Shown: one piece after another, positions 45,155 through 57,419 of the stretch
How the letters are laid out: each line of letters starts with the position of its first letter
Position numbering within the stretch: position 1 is the first letter of the stretch
NCBI GenBank assembly: GCA_963678705.1
Contig: OY783219.1
Location: 7,998,001 to 8,062,000 of the forward strand
Direction: 5' to 3'
DNA from: Panorpa germanica
Lineage: Eukaryota > Arthropoda > Insecta > Mecoptera > Panorpidae
DNA length: 64,000 nt
Notes under the pieces: generated by a model
What the model was told of the DNA's origin: nothing
Seen by the model: only the letters and a program-made list of their open reading frames with translations
Databases searched by the model: none
Program-made: the position numbers and the translations under genes

Positions 45155-45558
45155 AGTTTTTTTAGAACCTTGCAAGGTCCAATGTTTTAAATTGAAAATA
45201 TTAAATTAAGAAAAACTATATTATATTATAACCTGCAAAATGTGACAATCTTTCAAAATGTAGTAGGATTTACTTAAAAAAAAGTTTAATATCAGTTTTT
45301 GAAAAATATAGAGGAGAAAACAATTTCTATTACTAATTGTTATTAAAAATAGCAATTTTAATTATTTAACATACAATTTTGTCGAACTGTCAAAATTTAT
45401 ATTACTAACGATGCATACGCACCAACTAAATTAACTAAACTTAAATTAAAACACAAATGTGAAAAGGAATGCTTAAACGAGAACCTGAAATCTAGATTAC
45501 AACATTAAATAAAAACAGGAAATTAAATATCAAAATAGTGAGTGGGAATGGGGCTTAA
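45155..45558 (-). mobile_element. Family C element, copy 2, left arm of a large palindrome
   Basis: Read on the minus strand it starts TAAGCCCCATTCCCACTCAC at the centre and runs through GCATCGTTAGTAATATAAAT and GATTGTCACATTTTGCAGG to CATTGGACCTTGCAAGG. It therefore has the same layout as 22336-22725. Confidence 0.8.
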
Positions 45559-45922
45559 TACACAATAGGTATTCCTGGTCACATTCGCGTTTTAATTTGA
45601 GTTTAATTAATTTAGTTGGTTCGTATGCATCGTTACTAATATAAATTTTGACAGTGGAATTGAACGTGGAATAATTGAAATTGCTGTTTTTAATAACAGA
45701 AATTAGTAATAGAAATTGTTTTTATTTCTTTCTTTCTGACTAACTGATATTGAACTTCTTTTAGAAGTAAAATCTACTGCATTTTGACAGATTGTCACAT
45801 TTTGGAGGTTATAATATAATACAGTTCTTTTTTAATTTAGTATTTTTATTTTAGAAATATTGAACCTTGTAAAGTTCTAAAAAAACAACATACAAAATAA
45901 AATTAAAACAGTGAGTGGGAAT
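45559..45922 (+). mobile_element. Family C element, copy 3, right arm of the palindrome
   Basis: It starts at the centre with AGGTATTCCTGGTCACATTCG and ends with the terminus AAAACAGTGAGTGGGAAT. With the previous entry it forms a head-to-head inverted repeat of about 360 bp per arm. The first 60 bases of this copy appear to be missing. Confidence 0.8.
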
Positions 45923-46911
45923 GATACTTTATATTTTTATAAACCTCAATAATCTTCTTAAGATTTCAGTAATCTATAATTAGCTATATATTATATTATG
46001 ATTCTAATAACAATAAAATATATTATAGAATTCTTAAGTAAAAGAGTATATTTTTTAAACCTTAAATACACGTCACCATTTATTTAATGGGAAATTATCT
46101 ACTTAGTAAGATAAGAACAATTGTAACTTTTATTAATTTGTTTTTGTTTATCATGTCAACAAATATTAACACCAATATTAACAAATAAAAAAACATTAAC
46201 TTTTGTAATAAATAATTAGACAAAGAAGATGAATCTTTAAAACATGCGAGGTCAAAAACTGTAATATCTATTTTCAACAATAAATCCTCTAAAAAAGAAA
46301 AGGTTTATAAAAACTATTTCTAACATAAAGTGATGCGAAAGGCCACGGTAACTGGTAACTAAATAGTGTCCCATATAGAACGATAAAGAAATTGACGTTT
46401 ATTTTATATTTCATAGAAAATAAAACACGAAACAGTTTTTAATTCGTGAGAGAAATTTCAACATTTTTTTATTTCTTTTATGTTTCATTTTTATTTAAAA
46501 AAAAGTTTTATATTATTATTGTTTTGTAAATTTGGGGTTGTATTCAATCATTTATGATTCTTATTGTTATTTAAAATGTGAAAAATATTGCGTGGTAAAT
46601 TGTTTTAAAATCTGATTGTGTTATAGACTTGTGTAGAACCGAAGAAAATGAACTTTATTAAAAATGGTTGGTTCAGTTGGATTTTATGCCATGGTTTTTA
46701 ATATTAATGTGAAAAGATTCAATCATTATCTAAAAATTAGATAGAAATGTTTGAACGATTTGTAGTATAGTCATATTTTTAATCTAGTTTAATTTTTCAA
46801 GAATAATACAAAAACATATAATAGTTCGGCGGCGATTTTTGCTTAAAACTAATATTTCTGTAATATATATAGGAACTAATAAGGTACTTTTAACCTCTTT
46901 TAAGAATGATC
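45923..46911. other. AT-rich spacer
   Basis: Nothing was recognised. Confidence 0.35.
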
Positions 46912-47122
46912 CAGTAAACAATTTGGTGAAGTGTCCTGTTTTATGACGTTTCTATCACTTCATTATAGTTCTCATCAACTTTATCTTCATTTGTATTCCG
47001 ACCGATGTAGTGGTATTGCTATTTGTAGCCGATAAAATAAACATTTCATAAGAATGACTATGAGAAACTGAACTATAAAAGAACTCTTTCATGACAAAAA
47101 AATCATACGCAAATGTTTACTT
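46912..47122 (-). mobile_element. Family A element, copy 6
   Basis: It begins CAGTAAACAATTTGGTGAAG and ends CAAATGTTTACTTG. The interior AACTTTATCTTCATTTGTAT and TTTGTAGCCGATAAAATA is family A in reverse. Confidence 0.8.
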
Positions 47123-47404
47123 GAGAGTCACCGTCGAACTCTCGTAATTTGATCTATACTTGTTACTACTTTCGACTACAAGTTTTGCAAATAACCATTA
47201 CCAAAAATGATAAATTAAGTTTAAGTTTCAACCTTACTACAAGCTAATTCCGAAGTTTACTTTCTATTTCTCACATAGAATTCGTAAAGCAGTACGATAA
47301 TACATAATTTATTTTTCTATATAATTTATTTATCGTAGACCTATTTCCAATGCTTTAATATTATTATATATATAAGTAATCAATTTATCTTAATAACAAC
47401 CCAA

Positions 47405-47485
47405 GACAGAAAATATAACTCTCATCCGGGATCGAACCCAAAGACACAGCAGTCAACGTCTAACAACAACGCTCTCGCACACTGT
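47405..47485 (-). mobile_element. tRNA-derived SINE head with A and B boxes
   Basis: On the minus strand GTGTGCGAGAGCGTTG (A-box-like, about 47470-47484) is followed at tRNA-like spacing by GGTTCGATCCC (47438-47428), a perfect RNA polymerase III B box. The intervening sequence does not fold as a plausible tRNA, so it reads as a SINE or tRNA pseudogene and not as a working tRNA gene. A related truncated head lies at 23443. Confidence 0.65.
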
Positions 47486-47944
47486 GTCTTTTACAAATAT
47501 ATTAAATAATTTATTATTTATATAAAACACACAAATTCATGATTTCAGAACACACAGGGTATGTATTTTGCTCTCTTTCCATTCGACATTGTACGTACTA
47601 GACCTCGTATTTATTCTATGACAGTAACACTAGTATATCGGGGTAACGACGCCACTATTAATTAGAATTTAATAATTTTTTTAGAATAGGTAAACAAAGG
47701 ACAAAATTTTTACTTAGTAGATCTAAAGTTGTTAATTAAAAATATACAATTCATTCACATTTATTAGGCAGTAATATAGTTCAAGTATATTATATATACG
47801 CATATTTCGGCAGACCTATTTTACATGTGAAATAATTTTTGGCAAGTAGGCTGAATGAATCAAAACCTAATAAATAAAAAATACATACGCAGAATTTTGA
47901 TAGTTTCTTATTGTCAACAAATTATAAAAAGGACAATTATTCAT

Positions 47945-48105
47945 TCAAACCTTATTGACTTTATCAATAAAACTAATTTAATCTCTTTATTTTCAGTACC
48001 CTTACTCTTTTCTATAAGTTGTAAATGTTTGTAAATGTATATATTGTTTTAAGTGCTAATAACTATCAAAAGTTGATGCAATAGTTGAGAAATATTTAAA
48101 AAAAA
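47945..48105 (+). mobile_element. LINE L-gamma 3' fragment
   Basis: The + strand reads LIDFINKTNLISLF-like codons, then the family 3' UTR (TATATTGTTTTAAGTGCTAAT, AACTATCAAAAGTTGATGC) and ends in AAATATTTAAAAAAAAA. It is the only copy of this family on the + strand here. Confidence 0.75.
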
Positions 48106-48329
48106 AGTAATCGGCGAATATGACCCAGTAGTTGTAATCGTCGTGAAACAAGAAGAGGAAAAAAACTCAGCGTGCGTATTTGTCCGCCCTTGACTGTCTT
48201 AAGCACTTAAAACAAATCAATGAAGCAATACTATTGCTTTATTACTATTTATACATCGTATGTACTCGTACATATATTTCTAGTACATAATACCTTATTA
48301 TTGAATAACTTACCAAGGGTAACTATTAC

Positions 48330-48413
<84 letters not shown>

Positions 48414-48414
48414 C
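48330..48414. repeat. (CA)n-(AT)n-(GT)n self-complementary microsatellite
   Basis: CACACA leads into about 32 AT units and ends in about six GT units, so the whole tract is palindromic. The frame at 48220-48489 reads through it as an Ile-Tyr run and is an artefact. Confidence 0.95.
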
Positions 48415-49001
48415 ATGTATTTGAAATATAATTTATACCTTGAAGCGATATATTTAAACCTGAAAAACGGTTCACACGATTGTGACTAGCAGAAGCTACA
48501 GTTCTACAGATCGATGTTTATAAATGTATTACACGTATATTTATATGTTTAATGTTAATTATGTCCCCTATTAAGAGCGCTCGCATGGAATAAATTATAC
48601 AAATGTCTTAGGGTAATGCAGCTACCTGCAATTATCTGTAGATACTCGTGAATATGTAAGTGATTCGCCTCAACAGCCGTCTTAAGATGAAATGCGCTAG
48701 TGATTTTTAATTGAAGATTTAGTTATGTTTGGGATTACTCATTTTTTTATTATTTAAAATTTTAATTTAATGTTGTAACTAAATCTGGGCTTGGAATACA
48801 TGGTGGGCCATTTGTTGGTTACTTTTTGAAATTGCTAGTAAAGCTACACTCATGAATATTTTTGAATGATTGTTGCTTCAATCAAAAAAGTATACCTTCC
48901 GATTATTTATGGAAAAAATTCAGTTAATTAGCCGCAGCTGGCCTCTTTTGAGGTGTATTTGGGCGAATAATTTTCCGCGGATTTCATATCTCATATGAAA
49001 T

Positions 49002-49400
49002 TCCGATAACTCGAAAACCGACCGTCCAAAAGAATATATAAATTGCAGATTTAGAATCAGCGTTGAATTTTATTATAGAATTCGTTTGAATTTTTTAAAT
49101 GTGAAATTATAAAGGTTAACCATTGTACAAATTTTTACAAAAAAGAAAGAATTCTTTTTTCAATTTTTAAAGATGTATTTAAAATCGGTTTATAATTTGA
49201 CCTATGAACTGTCGATAACTCGAAAACCGGCAATCCAAGAGAAGAATTAATTTCATTTTTACTATAGGATTCGTTTGAATTTTTCAAATCGGAGACCATC
49301 ATTTTTTTTTTAAATTATAAAGATAACCCCTTGTTAACTTTTTTACAAAACAAAATATTTTTTTTCAACTATTAAAGATGGCCTATCAGTAGGGCAACCC
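49002..49400 (+). repeat. Degenerate tandem pair, about 200-bp unit
   Basis: CGATAACTCGAAAACCG(A/G)C recurs about 204 bp apart, followed in both units by ATTCGTTTGAATTTTT, AAATTATAAAG and TTTTTTACAAAA. The units are diverged. Confidence 0.5.
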
Positions 49401-49734
49401 TTAACTGAATTTTGCATACTTGTAGATTGTTTGTGACTAATATTTAACAAATGTTTTAAAGGATGTTCAAGCAACAATAATTCTTAATATTTCTCCATAG
49501 AAAATAGCCAAACGCGCGGGCTTTTTTAAATTACAAATTCCCGTTAGTTTTTGAACACACCTCGTATGAAAACTAATTACTTTTAGTTCTTAATAGATGG
49601 CAGTAGTTTCATTATATTTTCTGTGTATGAGCTCAGCACGTTGCGTTCTTAAAACACTTGGAATGAGGTGAAGTGTAATCATCTACAATTAAATAAGAAT
49701 GTTTTTTGTTACGGAAATAATAATTTTAAAATGC

Positions 49735-49802
49735 TCTGACCAATGGGCACAGCCTCACGCTAAATCCTGGCGAAACACGCACCACAGCCACTCAGCTACC
49801 TG
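49735..49802 (-). mobile_element. Possible tRNA-like scrap
   Basis: On the minus strand GGTAGCTGAGTGGCTGTGG contains a perfect-looking A box (TAGCTGAGTGG). No good B box follows, so only a truncated tRNA-derived repeat can be suggested. Confidence 0.35.
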
Positions 49803-51654
49803 TAAATAACAAAATATATTATGTACTGGGTGTTTCTTGATTTTGACTGTAGTAAGATGTTATAAAGAAAAATGTTAAATATTTTAAGAAATTATTAACT
49901 TTTAAAAGTATTAGTTTAATGATGGCAATTAATAACAAAATTCATCTCAGACTCCATTGAATTCAGTGTAAATCTGATATAGTTAAGGTGAAACATTACT
50001 TCATGGGTATATAGTTAGATATAGAAGGCGACAGTGTATTAAAATGACAATCGATTTGCAACTTTTTCAAATATAAAAACGTTAATAACTTTGCACACAA
50101 TTGAGCTATTTAAACCATATAAACTTTATGAGTCAGATAAATGTTCAAGTTTTATTTATAAATAGATCATTAATTAGTATATCAATTATTTAGGAAAATT
50201 TCTATTTTCTGTTAATATTTTTATACCTGCATTCAAAGATATGCGTTTCATATTTTCCAGTGGTTCCAAAGTCCTTTTTATATATACATGTTTAAAAATA
50301 TTGTGAACTATTTTTAAATATGTATACATCGATCGGTCAGTTCATTAAGGAGTCAAGTATAAATTTAATAGTTCGGTTTAGGGTACCCATAGAATTGTTT
50401 AATTTTCTAATAGGATAACGCACATTAATTTGGGTTATGAACAATGTCTTAAATTCTAAAAATATATAAGTATTACATGTACTGATGTATTGAGTTACCT
50501 ATCAGGATCTTAAATGTGTTTTTCTTTAAATAGTCACAATATTATTGTAGATAATAACAATTAAAACAGTCGTTTGAAGAACCAGGACAATTGAAGAGAC
50601 AAAACTTTACAGAAAATTAAAAAACCATTTTTCATATTATCATATTTTACCTTGCACTCCACACATCAGTTAATTGTATTTATATTTATATTATTTCAAT
50701 ATCTTAATAAAGTCTTAAAAATTTAACAAAATTAGTAGGTCTCAATCTGATTTGAAATATGAAGTCTTTCTACAAGAGCTGTTATTTAAAATGTTGTATA
50801 ATTTCTTAATTTCTTATTAACATACAATTTCAGTAATATTGGACAGATATTGTCTTCCAGAGATAATTTCAGAATTTAAAACTGCGTGTATACTCATACC
50901 CATAGAATATTTAGTTAGTTATTATAAAAAATATAAGTAATTTATGAAACACCCTGTTTCCGCGTTATGGATTTTGTGAGAATTTAAAGTTTTTATACAT
51001 TTTAACCATTCAATAACAAAGTCTATAAATCCTCAGGCAATGTTAAAAGGTGACAGAGTTTTATATAATAAAAACCAAAAAAAAAAAAAAAAACTAAAAA
51101 ACGAACCTACAATACAATTTATTTTTGATTTCGTTTCTTTTTGAAAAAAGATGTTTATGAAATAATTAAAGGAAATAGATGTTTAATAAAATAAAATATA
51201 TAATTATATTAATTGAATGTACAGCATTAGTATTAGAGATAATAGTTCATATGGTGTGAAACATCTAACTTAGAAGTGGGATTAATTAGAAACCTTAAAG
51301 AAATAAACCATAAATAACTATAAGAAGTATGCAATGCAATGTAATGTAACGGATGTTACGCAAAATGAATTGTTATTTTTGATGTTTTGACCGCAAACAA
51401 ACAGGTAGAGTCTTAATTAGGAGGCATCACGAGATATGACAGATGTACGTGAAAGAAATTCAGCGCTGTAAAAAATCTAAGCTACGAAATTTATCAGGCA
51501 ACTAATGTTTAACTGGTATCTTCTTTAAAAAGAATCTTAAGGCTTTCTTAGCGACGGTTAGATCAAATTGGTTTCGATTTTAGTTTGATCGAATTACTCT
51601 TCGGATTTGGGGAACGGATACGACTTCAAAGAGTGCGGGGAGGGGGGTTAAGGT

Positions 51655-52325
51655 TTCAATCTCCATTTTATTTATATTAATGTACAATATATTAAGTTTA
51701 TTGTGTAAAAATTTGAAGTCGATTGGAGTAAGACTGTCGGAGATATAGAGTTTTAAGGCTTCACCTCTTTGGTCTGGTTTCGTCTTTCTTTGAAATTTAT
51801 AAACGCGATTTTGTCACACTCAAGTTTCTTCAGAGTCGGTGTCCTCTCTAGCTCAAAATCGACTCCACGGATCCTTTTGAAATTTTGTACATTCTTTCTT
51901 TACATATATGCCGAGGTAACGCTATCGAGTTTTTTTTTTTTAATTTTAACGTATTTTAAAATAACAAAGTTTTTGATTTTTTTCATGAAAAATCGGTATT
52001 TTGGCTTCTAAGTGCTCTAAATCAATAAAATCTCGACAGGATTACCTGCTGAAACTTATCAACTAATGAAATCATCTTGGTTATTTGATTTCAAATAATC
52101 CAGTGATGAGGTATGAGGGACACTGCCATTTTTTTTTGTGACGTCTGCGAAATTTCGTTGTCAATGCCTCATTTCTTGATATTTATTTATAAAAATTTCA
52201 CAAATTATTCTTCAAATGTTATTTTATCATGTAGTAGTTATATAAATATTTATATATTACCTGTGTCGTCAAAAAACATGATCGAAAACATGCTCTTTCG
52301 TATCGATTTGACCTTGCGTTAAACA
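51655..52325 (+). repeat. Dispersed repeat H, copy 2 (longer)
   Basis: It shares the full order of blocks with 29275-29745. It also contains an internal segment (TATAAACGCGATTTTGTCAC, then CTATCGAG and a T run) absent there. The short frames at 51769 and 52113 are incidental. Confidence 0.75.
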
Positions 52326-52984
52326 TAGAAGCAAGAATAAATTAAAAATCCAAAATTTTGCACAGTGCTTCATGACAGTGTACACACATTTGACACAAGA
52401 GGTGTCGGTACATTTGGAGTCTTCTTTCTTACTATTAAACCAATTAAATAATGCATATTACAGTCGGCTCATTGCATGTAAGAAGTATGGCGTACTGTCT
52501 CAATAACAATAACACCATTCGCCTGCATTTAACAAAGCGTCGTTTAAGAAAGTGAAAACCGCTAAATATACCATAATGTGGTATGAACGATCCCGAGAAA
52601 ATAATACCTCAAGAGATAATGACTTCTCCTGCTGCTGTTGTTGTTGTTGCCGCTGCGATGAATACAATATCGTAAGTTCAAAGGTAACAGAGCTGGGCTA
52701 CCTGGACGTTGCATGCGCTACCGTGTTGCTTAAATACTGTTGTTTCATAGTGTATAAACATTTATTCTCACTTTAGAATATGTTCATCATTTTTTTTATT
52801 AACCTCAATATACAGAAACTACCTTTGAGCTAATGTAACAAATAACAGAATTTAAAAAAACTTGCTCTGTAACTTTATAATAATTAAACTATCTTCTTTT
52901 ATTTACTTTGAATGTGTTTTTTGTGTTTTAGATACTACATTTTACTATTTACTTACAAAGGTGCGAGTATACCTAGGAAACACA
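52326..52984. other. Spacer with (CTG/TTG)n
   Basis: A trinucleotide run at 52628-52656 makes the 74-codon frame at 52552 look Cys-rich. The frame is an artefact. Nothing else was recognised. Confidence 0.4.
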
Positions 52985-53280
52985 GAAATATTTTTCTGTT
53001 AGCTGTTTAGCCATCTATCCTTTCTTCATTTTTCCTAGCGGTATTTCTTTACCAATTCTTTCCAGTATTTATTTCCTTTTACACCTACCTTAGAGCTTTA
53101 GTTACTCTCTCCGGTTCCTGCCTCCAATATTTGCTTCTATTTCCTTCATTCCTCAGCCTTACGATTATCCTGATATCCTGTTTTTCAAGGTTTTCAATCA
53201 TTTATACCTCTTATTGTATCTTGCCTCCTCCATCTTTTACACTCTTTCCTGATTCTATATTTGTATAACATTTCTCTCCT
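52985..53280 (-). mobile_element. LINE L-beta coding remnant
   Basis: On the minus strand EEARYNKRYK, then LKTLKNRISG and further Lys/Glu-rich sequence resembles the A-x-YN-x-x-YK segment that lies before the CCHC knuckle in this LINE type. No knuckle is left. The antisense is C/T-rich like the other copies. Confidence 0.55.
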
Positions 53281-53282
53281 TC

Positions 53283-53665
53283 AGAGGCGGCCTTAGGGGG
53301 TGGCAAGCAGGGCAATCGCTCGGGGCCTCGCTCTTCATTCTCGCGCAACAACCCAAATTTTCAAAAATTCATTACTATATATGTATTTGAATCTCGCGCC
53401 TTGCTCTTTAGAAAACCCTCTTAAATCTCTGCGTATATCTTTTAAGGCATTCACGTACCTTAATTTATCATCATTAATATTTCTCGCCTTTGTGCTTGTT
53501 AACTTTTTTAACACTTGCAATATAAAAATTTATTTCTCGTCAATTATCATCAAAAATACTTACTTACAATTTACATAAATTATACAAAGAACAAGTGCCT
53601 CGCAAAGATCTGCTGCGCCAGAGCCTCGCAATGGCTAAGCCCGCCACTGATCTCGTTATCCCACC
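53283..53665 (-). mobile_element. LINE L-alpha 3' UTR fragments
   Basis: TTATTTCTCGTCAATTATCATC, ACAAGTGCCTCGCAAAGATC and GCCTCGCAATGGCTAAGCC match 30360-30500. A second GC-rich piece (GAGGCGGCCTTAGGGGGTGG, then GCTCGGGGCCTCGC) at 53283-53330 looks like another 3' UTR scrap. The overlapping short frames are incidental. Confidence 0.6.
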
Positions 53666-54490
53666 AAAAATTGACTTCTTTTTCCAATTTGCTTCACATA
53701 TCCTTCACAACATTCCTCTTCCTTCTGATACATATATAATGAAGAACAACACGTTTCTAATAATTTCTTTGTTTTGTTTAGAAAGAAATGAAAACGATTG
53801 GAAAATTAGAGCATCGGATATGTTTAGATTAATCAAAGAAAAAGTTTATGTAATTCGATGAATCAGAATTAAGAATAAAATAAACAATGAGCAAAACTGG
53901 GAAAGAAAGAACATCTGCTTAGTTTAGTTTGAATTAGGTGACAGTTATTATACAGTTGTTTGCACGCAATATAATTACTCTTTATGAACGAAAGAACTGA
54001 TGTGAAGAAAGAAATTATAATGTCGAGGAGCAAATTAATCAATAAATAAATACAAATATTAAATAAGCTAATAAAAAATCTAAACCTTCGAGAATTTATT
54101 ATAACCCTAAATTAATTATGACATATACAGCTTATTGGCCACCTGTAAACCATGAAAGCGCTTTCTACCGCTTTGCAGCCCTAAAATGTCCTATATGATC
54201 CCTACAAATCATTTTGGCAAATTTAAATAATTTGAAGCTTGCTTTATTATTTGCAGCAGAGAAATAGAAATGTACACCCCTTTTGCAAAATATCGCAACC
54301 TGCTATTACGTTCTGCAATAGATCTATCGATTCTTCCTTCAATTCGCCTGAAATCGTTTGATTTGCACACTTACTCTCCCTAATATTAAATTTTTGAGTT
54401 GACATTTACGTCTCAATTTTCCTATTGGAATTTTTTTGATATATTTCTGACGTAATGTCAAGGAAAACGAAGGCAACCACATGTACTTAC
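53666..54490. other. Spacer
   Basis: No repeat or gene was recognised. Confidence 0.35.
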
Positions 54491-54558
54491 AATATCTGAT
54501 TCCGTTTGTGGCTCCAACCTGCAAGTTGAGCTTTATAATCATTGAGTGCGCCATATGT
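54491..54558 (-). CDS. Candidate 68-nt internal exon, product not recognised
   Basis: On the minus strand TTCTTTCATATTTGCAG is a good acceptor and AGATATT|GTAAGTACA a good donor. Two of three frames are open: TYGALNDYKAQLAGWSHKRN plus QI, or HMAHSMIIKLNLQVGATNGI plus RY. The segment is less AT-rich than the flanks. No domain can be named from 22 residues, and no partner exon was found. Chance is possible. Confidence 0.35.
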
Positions 54559-55089
54559 CTGCAAATATGAAAGAATTTCAAAGCTCCCTATCATTTACAT
54601 AGAAGAGGGTATGCCTCGCTTTGCCCTGATGTATGATGTATGTTTATTGATTTAATTGCATCTAAAATTCTTTAGCATTAATTATTACAAAACTTGAACC
54701 GTGTTTATCGTTCTGTAAATTCCGTAAGAAAAAATGAGCTTTTTAAATGATGGGGTGTACACGTACACGTACTAGATACATATTTCTAGGCTATTAATTT
54801 CTTTATTGTAATTGTTGATCATTACCATACGATTTCGATTCGATTTTATATTGAGAATATTTATCAATTGCTGGTAATTTCAATGTTATTTGCCTATTCA
54901 TTAGTAGGGCTTTTTAGAAGCTTTAAAAAACATACGATTATAAATATGTTTATATATAGAACTGAGTCACAGAATCATCAAATATTCTTCTTCGAAGAAT
55001 GGGGAAATGTCAACTGCAATTATAATTTCATTTATTTGCATTTGTAAATATTTCTTTAAAAAATAGGAATTCGCACTTGGATTGGATTT
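54559..55089. other. AT-rich spacer
   Basis: Nothing was recognised. Confidence 0.35.
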
Positions 55090-55365
55090 TGAAATAGGAG
55101 AACCCTGTAAATGTAATGAACCCTCGCACACTGCAAGCGACAATGCCTTCTAAATACGGGCATTACGTAGATCTAATAATGGAAGTGCATGTCAGCAAAT
55201 TTTAACCAAACGAATACACTGGAAGGGATATGAAAGAGAATGCAATAGTCTCTTTCATAACAGTGGTGTATCGATAAAAATTAAAGTAAAAGTTTGCTCT
55301 TATGATAAATTATGTTAATGTAAAACAACTCCAATACACCCTACAGTACACAAGTTTGACTTGGC
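55090..55365 (+). repeat. Dispersed repeat I, uninterrupted copy
   Basis: TGTAAATGTAATGAACCCTC, GCACACTGCAAGCGACAATG, AACCAAACGAATACACTGGA and ACTCCAATACACCCTACAGT match the copy split by a LINE at 36236-37035. It serves as the empty-site reference for that insertion. Confidence 0.75.
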
Positions 55366-55966
55366 TAGACTTTGATTATATTAGATTTAGTTTGGGGTAT
55401 AATTGGCAATATTTCTTATAGCATAACATTCTATAATTTAAGTTGGGAACAATTTTTCCTATTAAGTCTGTATCACAAACCACATAATAAATAGACGATT
55501 CACTGTGAGCAAATAATTTTATCCATTTTGAGGGGTATAAACCCATTACCAGGCGTAAGGGGAAAGCAATTATCTCATTCTGTTAGTTGTCAAGCATTGC
55601 GAGTGACCTCTCTGTTTGAAAACTTGAATTTTTGACATTAGATTTGTTTACACTAACCTACAAAAGTATGAATTTATTTGTTTTCTGTCATTATATGATC
55701 TGTGCTGTCATTTAATTCAAATATATTTTTATAAATATAAGTACTAGGATATTTTGCGTCTGTAGAAATGTATTAGAATATTGAAAGGTGTACAGAAACA
55801 GGTGGTACAGGCCACACCCATACGTTTTTGTATTTATTGTGTAAGTCAGATTGTTTTAAAATATTCTTAACATGATTTTATTAAAATTATGTGGTGCGCA
55901 TTAATGAGAAGCTCTCGCACGCGTTACGTAAAATCGCATTGTTAGAACCCGTGTTTTACGAAGATC

Positions 55967-56007
<41 letters not shown>

Positions 56008-56681
56008 GTTCACCTTGACTAATAAATAATATATAATCACATAAAATTATATTAAACTTATTCACAAAGGCGATAATTTAGAAAATTATTTAAAACCTTC
56101 AATAAGTAATTATTGAAAGTGGATCAGCAAAATAAGTTACATAAAACTGCGGCGTAATTAATAAATAAACTTACTTATAATTAACGCACGCAGCGCATAA
56201 ATAAGTATACGTTTAACGTAATTTAAGCGTACATGAACATATGGAGTGTACGTACGTAACTTGATTTGTCATTGCAACGCAAATTATTGGCACGAAATGA
56301 ATCGAACGAGTAAATTCCAACTTGGTTGTAATTAATAATTATAAATGTTTCCAAGGTGATTTTATAATGCGTTTCACGATATGAAAACGCGCTGATAATT
56401 ATTAACAGTGTAATTGATCATACGAGTATATCGATCGTCAAGTTCATTAGTGGGACAACTTCGTATATTGGGTTTTGAGTTAACGACGGAAACAATATTT
56501 TAGCGGTATTCGACAAGTTTCTCTGCATTTATAAATTATCGAAGTATTGAATCAGACAAAGGATACAATTTTACATGTAACTGCATACTTAGCTCAAATT
56601 TTGAGTTGTTTCTACTGCGACCAGAGAGACAGTTCAATAGAACACGAACAAAAACTTGTTTTCTGAACTAAAACGCCAATG
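55366..56681. other. AT-rich spacer with (AT)n and a loose family F end
   Basis: The (AT)n tract is at 55969-56004. At 56621-56640 GAGAGACAGTTCAATAGAAC looks like a loose family F terminus. No gene was recognised. Confidence 0.4.
55969..56004. repeat. (AT)n microsatellite
   Basis: There are about 18 uninterrupted AT units. Confidence 0.95.
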
Positions 56682-57040
56682 TTTACACCAAAGAGACAGT
56701 TCTTGAAACACTTTTGTCTTTAAAAACTGTTTTAGTAAACAAAACACATTCCCATCTGTATTCGGTAAGATCAAAGAAATAACACGTTTGTTGTTGTTTT
56801 TTAGTCTGCTTGGTTTGAACACACAGTTCTGTTTTTTGTGAACATTTGTGCTTGTCAGTTATCGTTTATCATGTTTATAATTTTTATGGGACACACAGAA
56901 AAACTTTTAAAACGAAACCCGTCTGTTGAGTATGAACAGTCTGTTTTCGAAAAACAGAACTGTTTTAAAATAAAATAAAATAAAACAAAACATGTTTTCG
57001 TTTTGTTTTTTGACGACAAAACTGTCTCTTTGGTGTGAAT
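56682..57040 (-). mobile_element. Inverted-repeat element, family F, copy 2
   Basis: It begins TTTACACCAAAGAGACAGTT and ends AACTGTCTCTTTGGTGTGAA, a near-perfect 20-bp inverted pair. The interior (TTGTTGTTGTTTTTTAGTCTG, CAGTTATCGTTTATCATG) is the reverse of 3066-3408. It is non-coding. Confidence 0.8.
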
Positions 57041-57198
57041 CCAGCATAACTTAGACTTAAAAGTTTATTAAATGAAGTAATATTCCACTGGTTCATAATT
57101 TTGTTCAATAAATGCATGCATAATTGCTGAGTGCAGTATTGTCTTTGCAATGTCGCGCTTACAACCTGAGCAGACATCGAAGGTTGTGTTTAGTTAGT

Positions 57199-57357
57199 AT
57201 GGCTTCTTCATCACGATATAAATGCAGCGGTCTTAAAAGATTACAACTGATTTCTCTTGTTTATGTTACACGTGTTATAGGATTAAGTCCATCATGTTGT
57301 AAGGGTGTTTGTGTCAACAACGGACAGTTTATATATGTCGCTAACATTTACGAATAA
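57199..57357 (+). pseudogene. Possible gustatory-receptor N-terminal fragment
   Basis: From the ATG at 57199 the frame reads MASSSRYKCSGLKRLQLISL, then VYVTRVIGLSPSCCKG, then VCVNNGQFIYVANIYE and a stop. The run L-x-x-LISLVYVTRVIGLSP resembles the first membrane segment of insect gustatory receptors, which often begins with a polar leader and a (L/I)xxLxxxSRxxGLxPF-like motif. A LINE fragment starts about 50 bp downstream, which could account for the loss of the rest. The match is by eye on 53 residues. A chance frame is a real alternative. Confidence 0.25.
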
Positions 57358-57419
57358 TCTTAGAATATGAGCCTGATTCAATAACAAACATTTGAGAAGA
57401 AAATTAGAATGGTATAAAA

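Larger units (their letters stand above)
48415..51654. other. Long AT-rich spacer
   Basis: It contains the weak tandem pair at 49002-49400, a tRNA-like scrap at 49735-49802 and a poly(A) run at 51077-51093. No gene was recognised. Confidence 0.35.

Noticed and set aside
48220..48489. 89-codon frame with a long Ile-Tyr run
   Set aside because: It reads through an (AT)n-(GT)n microsatellite.
52552..52776. Cys-rich 74-codon frame, toxin-like at first glance
   Set aside because: The Cys run is a (CTG/TTG)n trinucleotide repeat; no signal peptide or framework outside it.
55969..56004. (AT)n tracts as possible origin or matrix attachment sites
   Set aside because: Plain microsatellites; no supporting motif.
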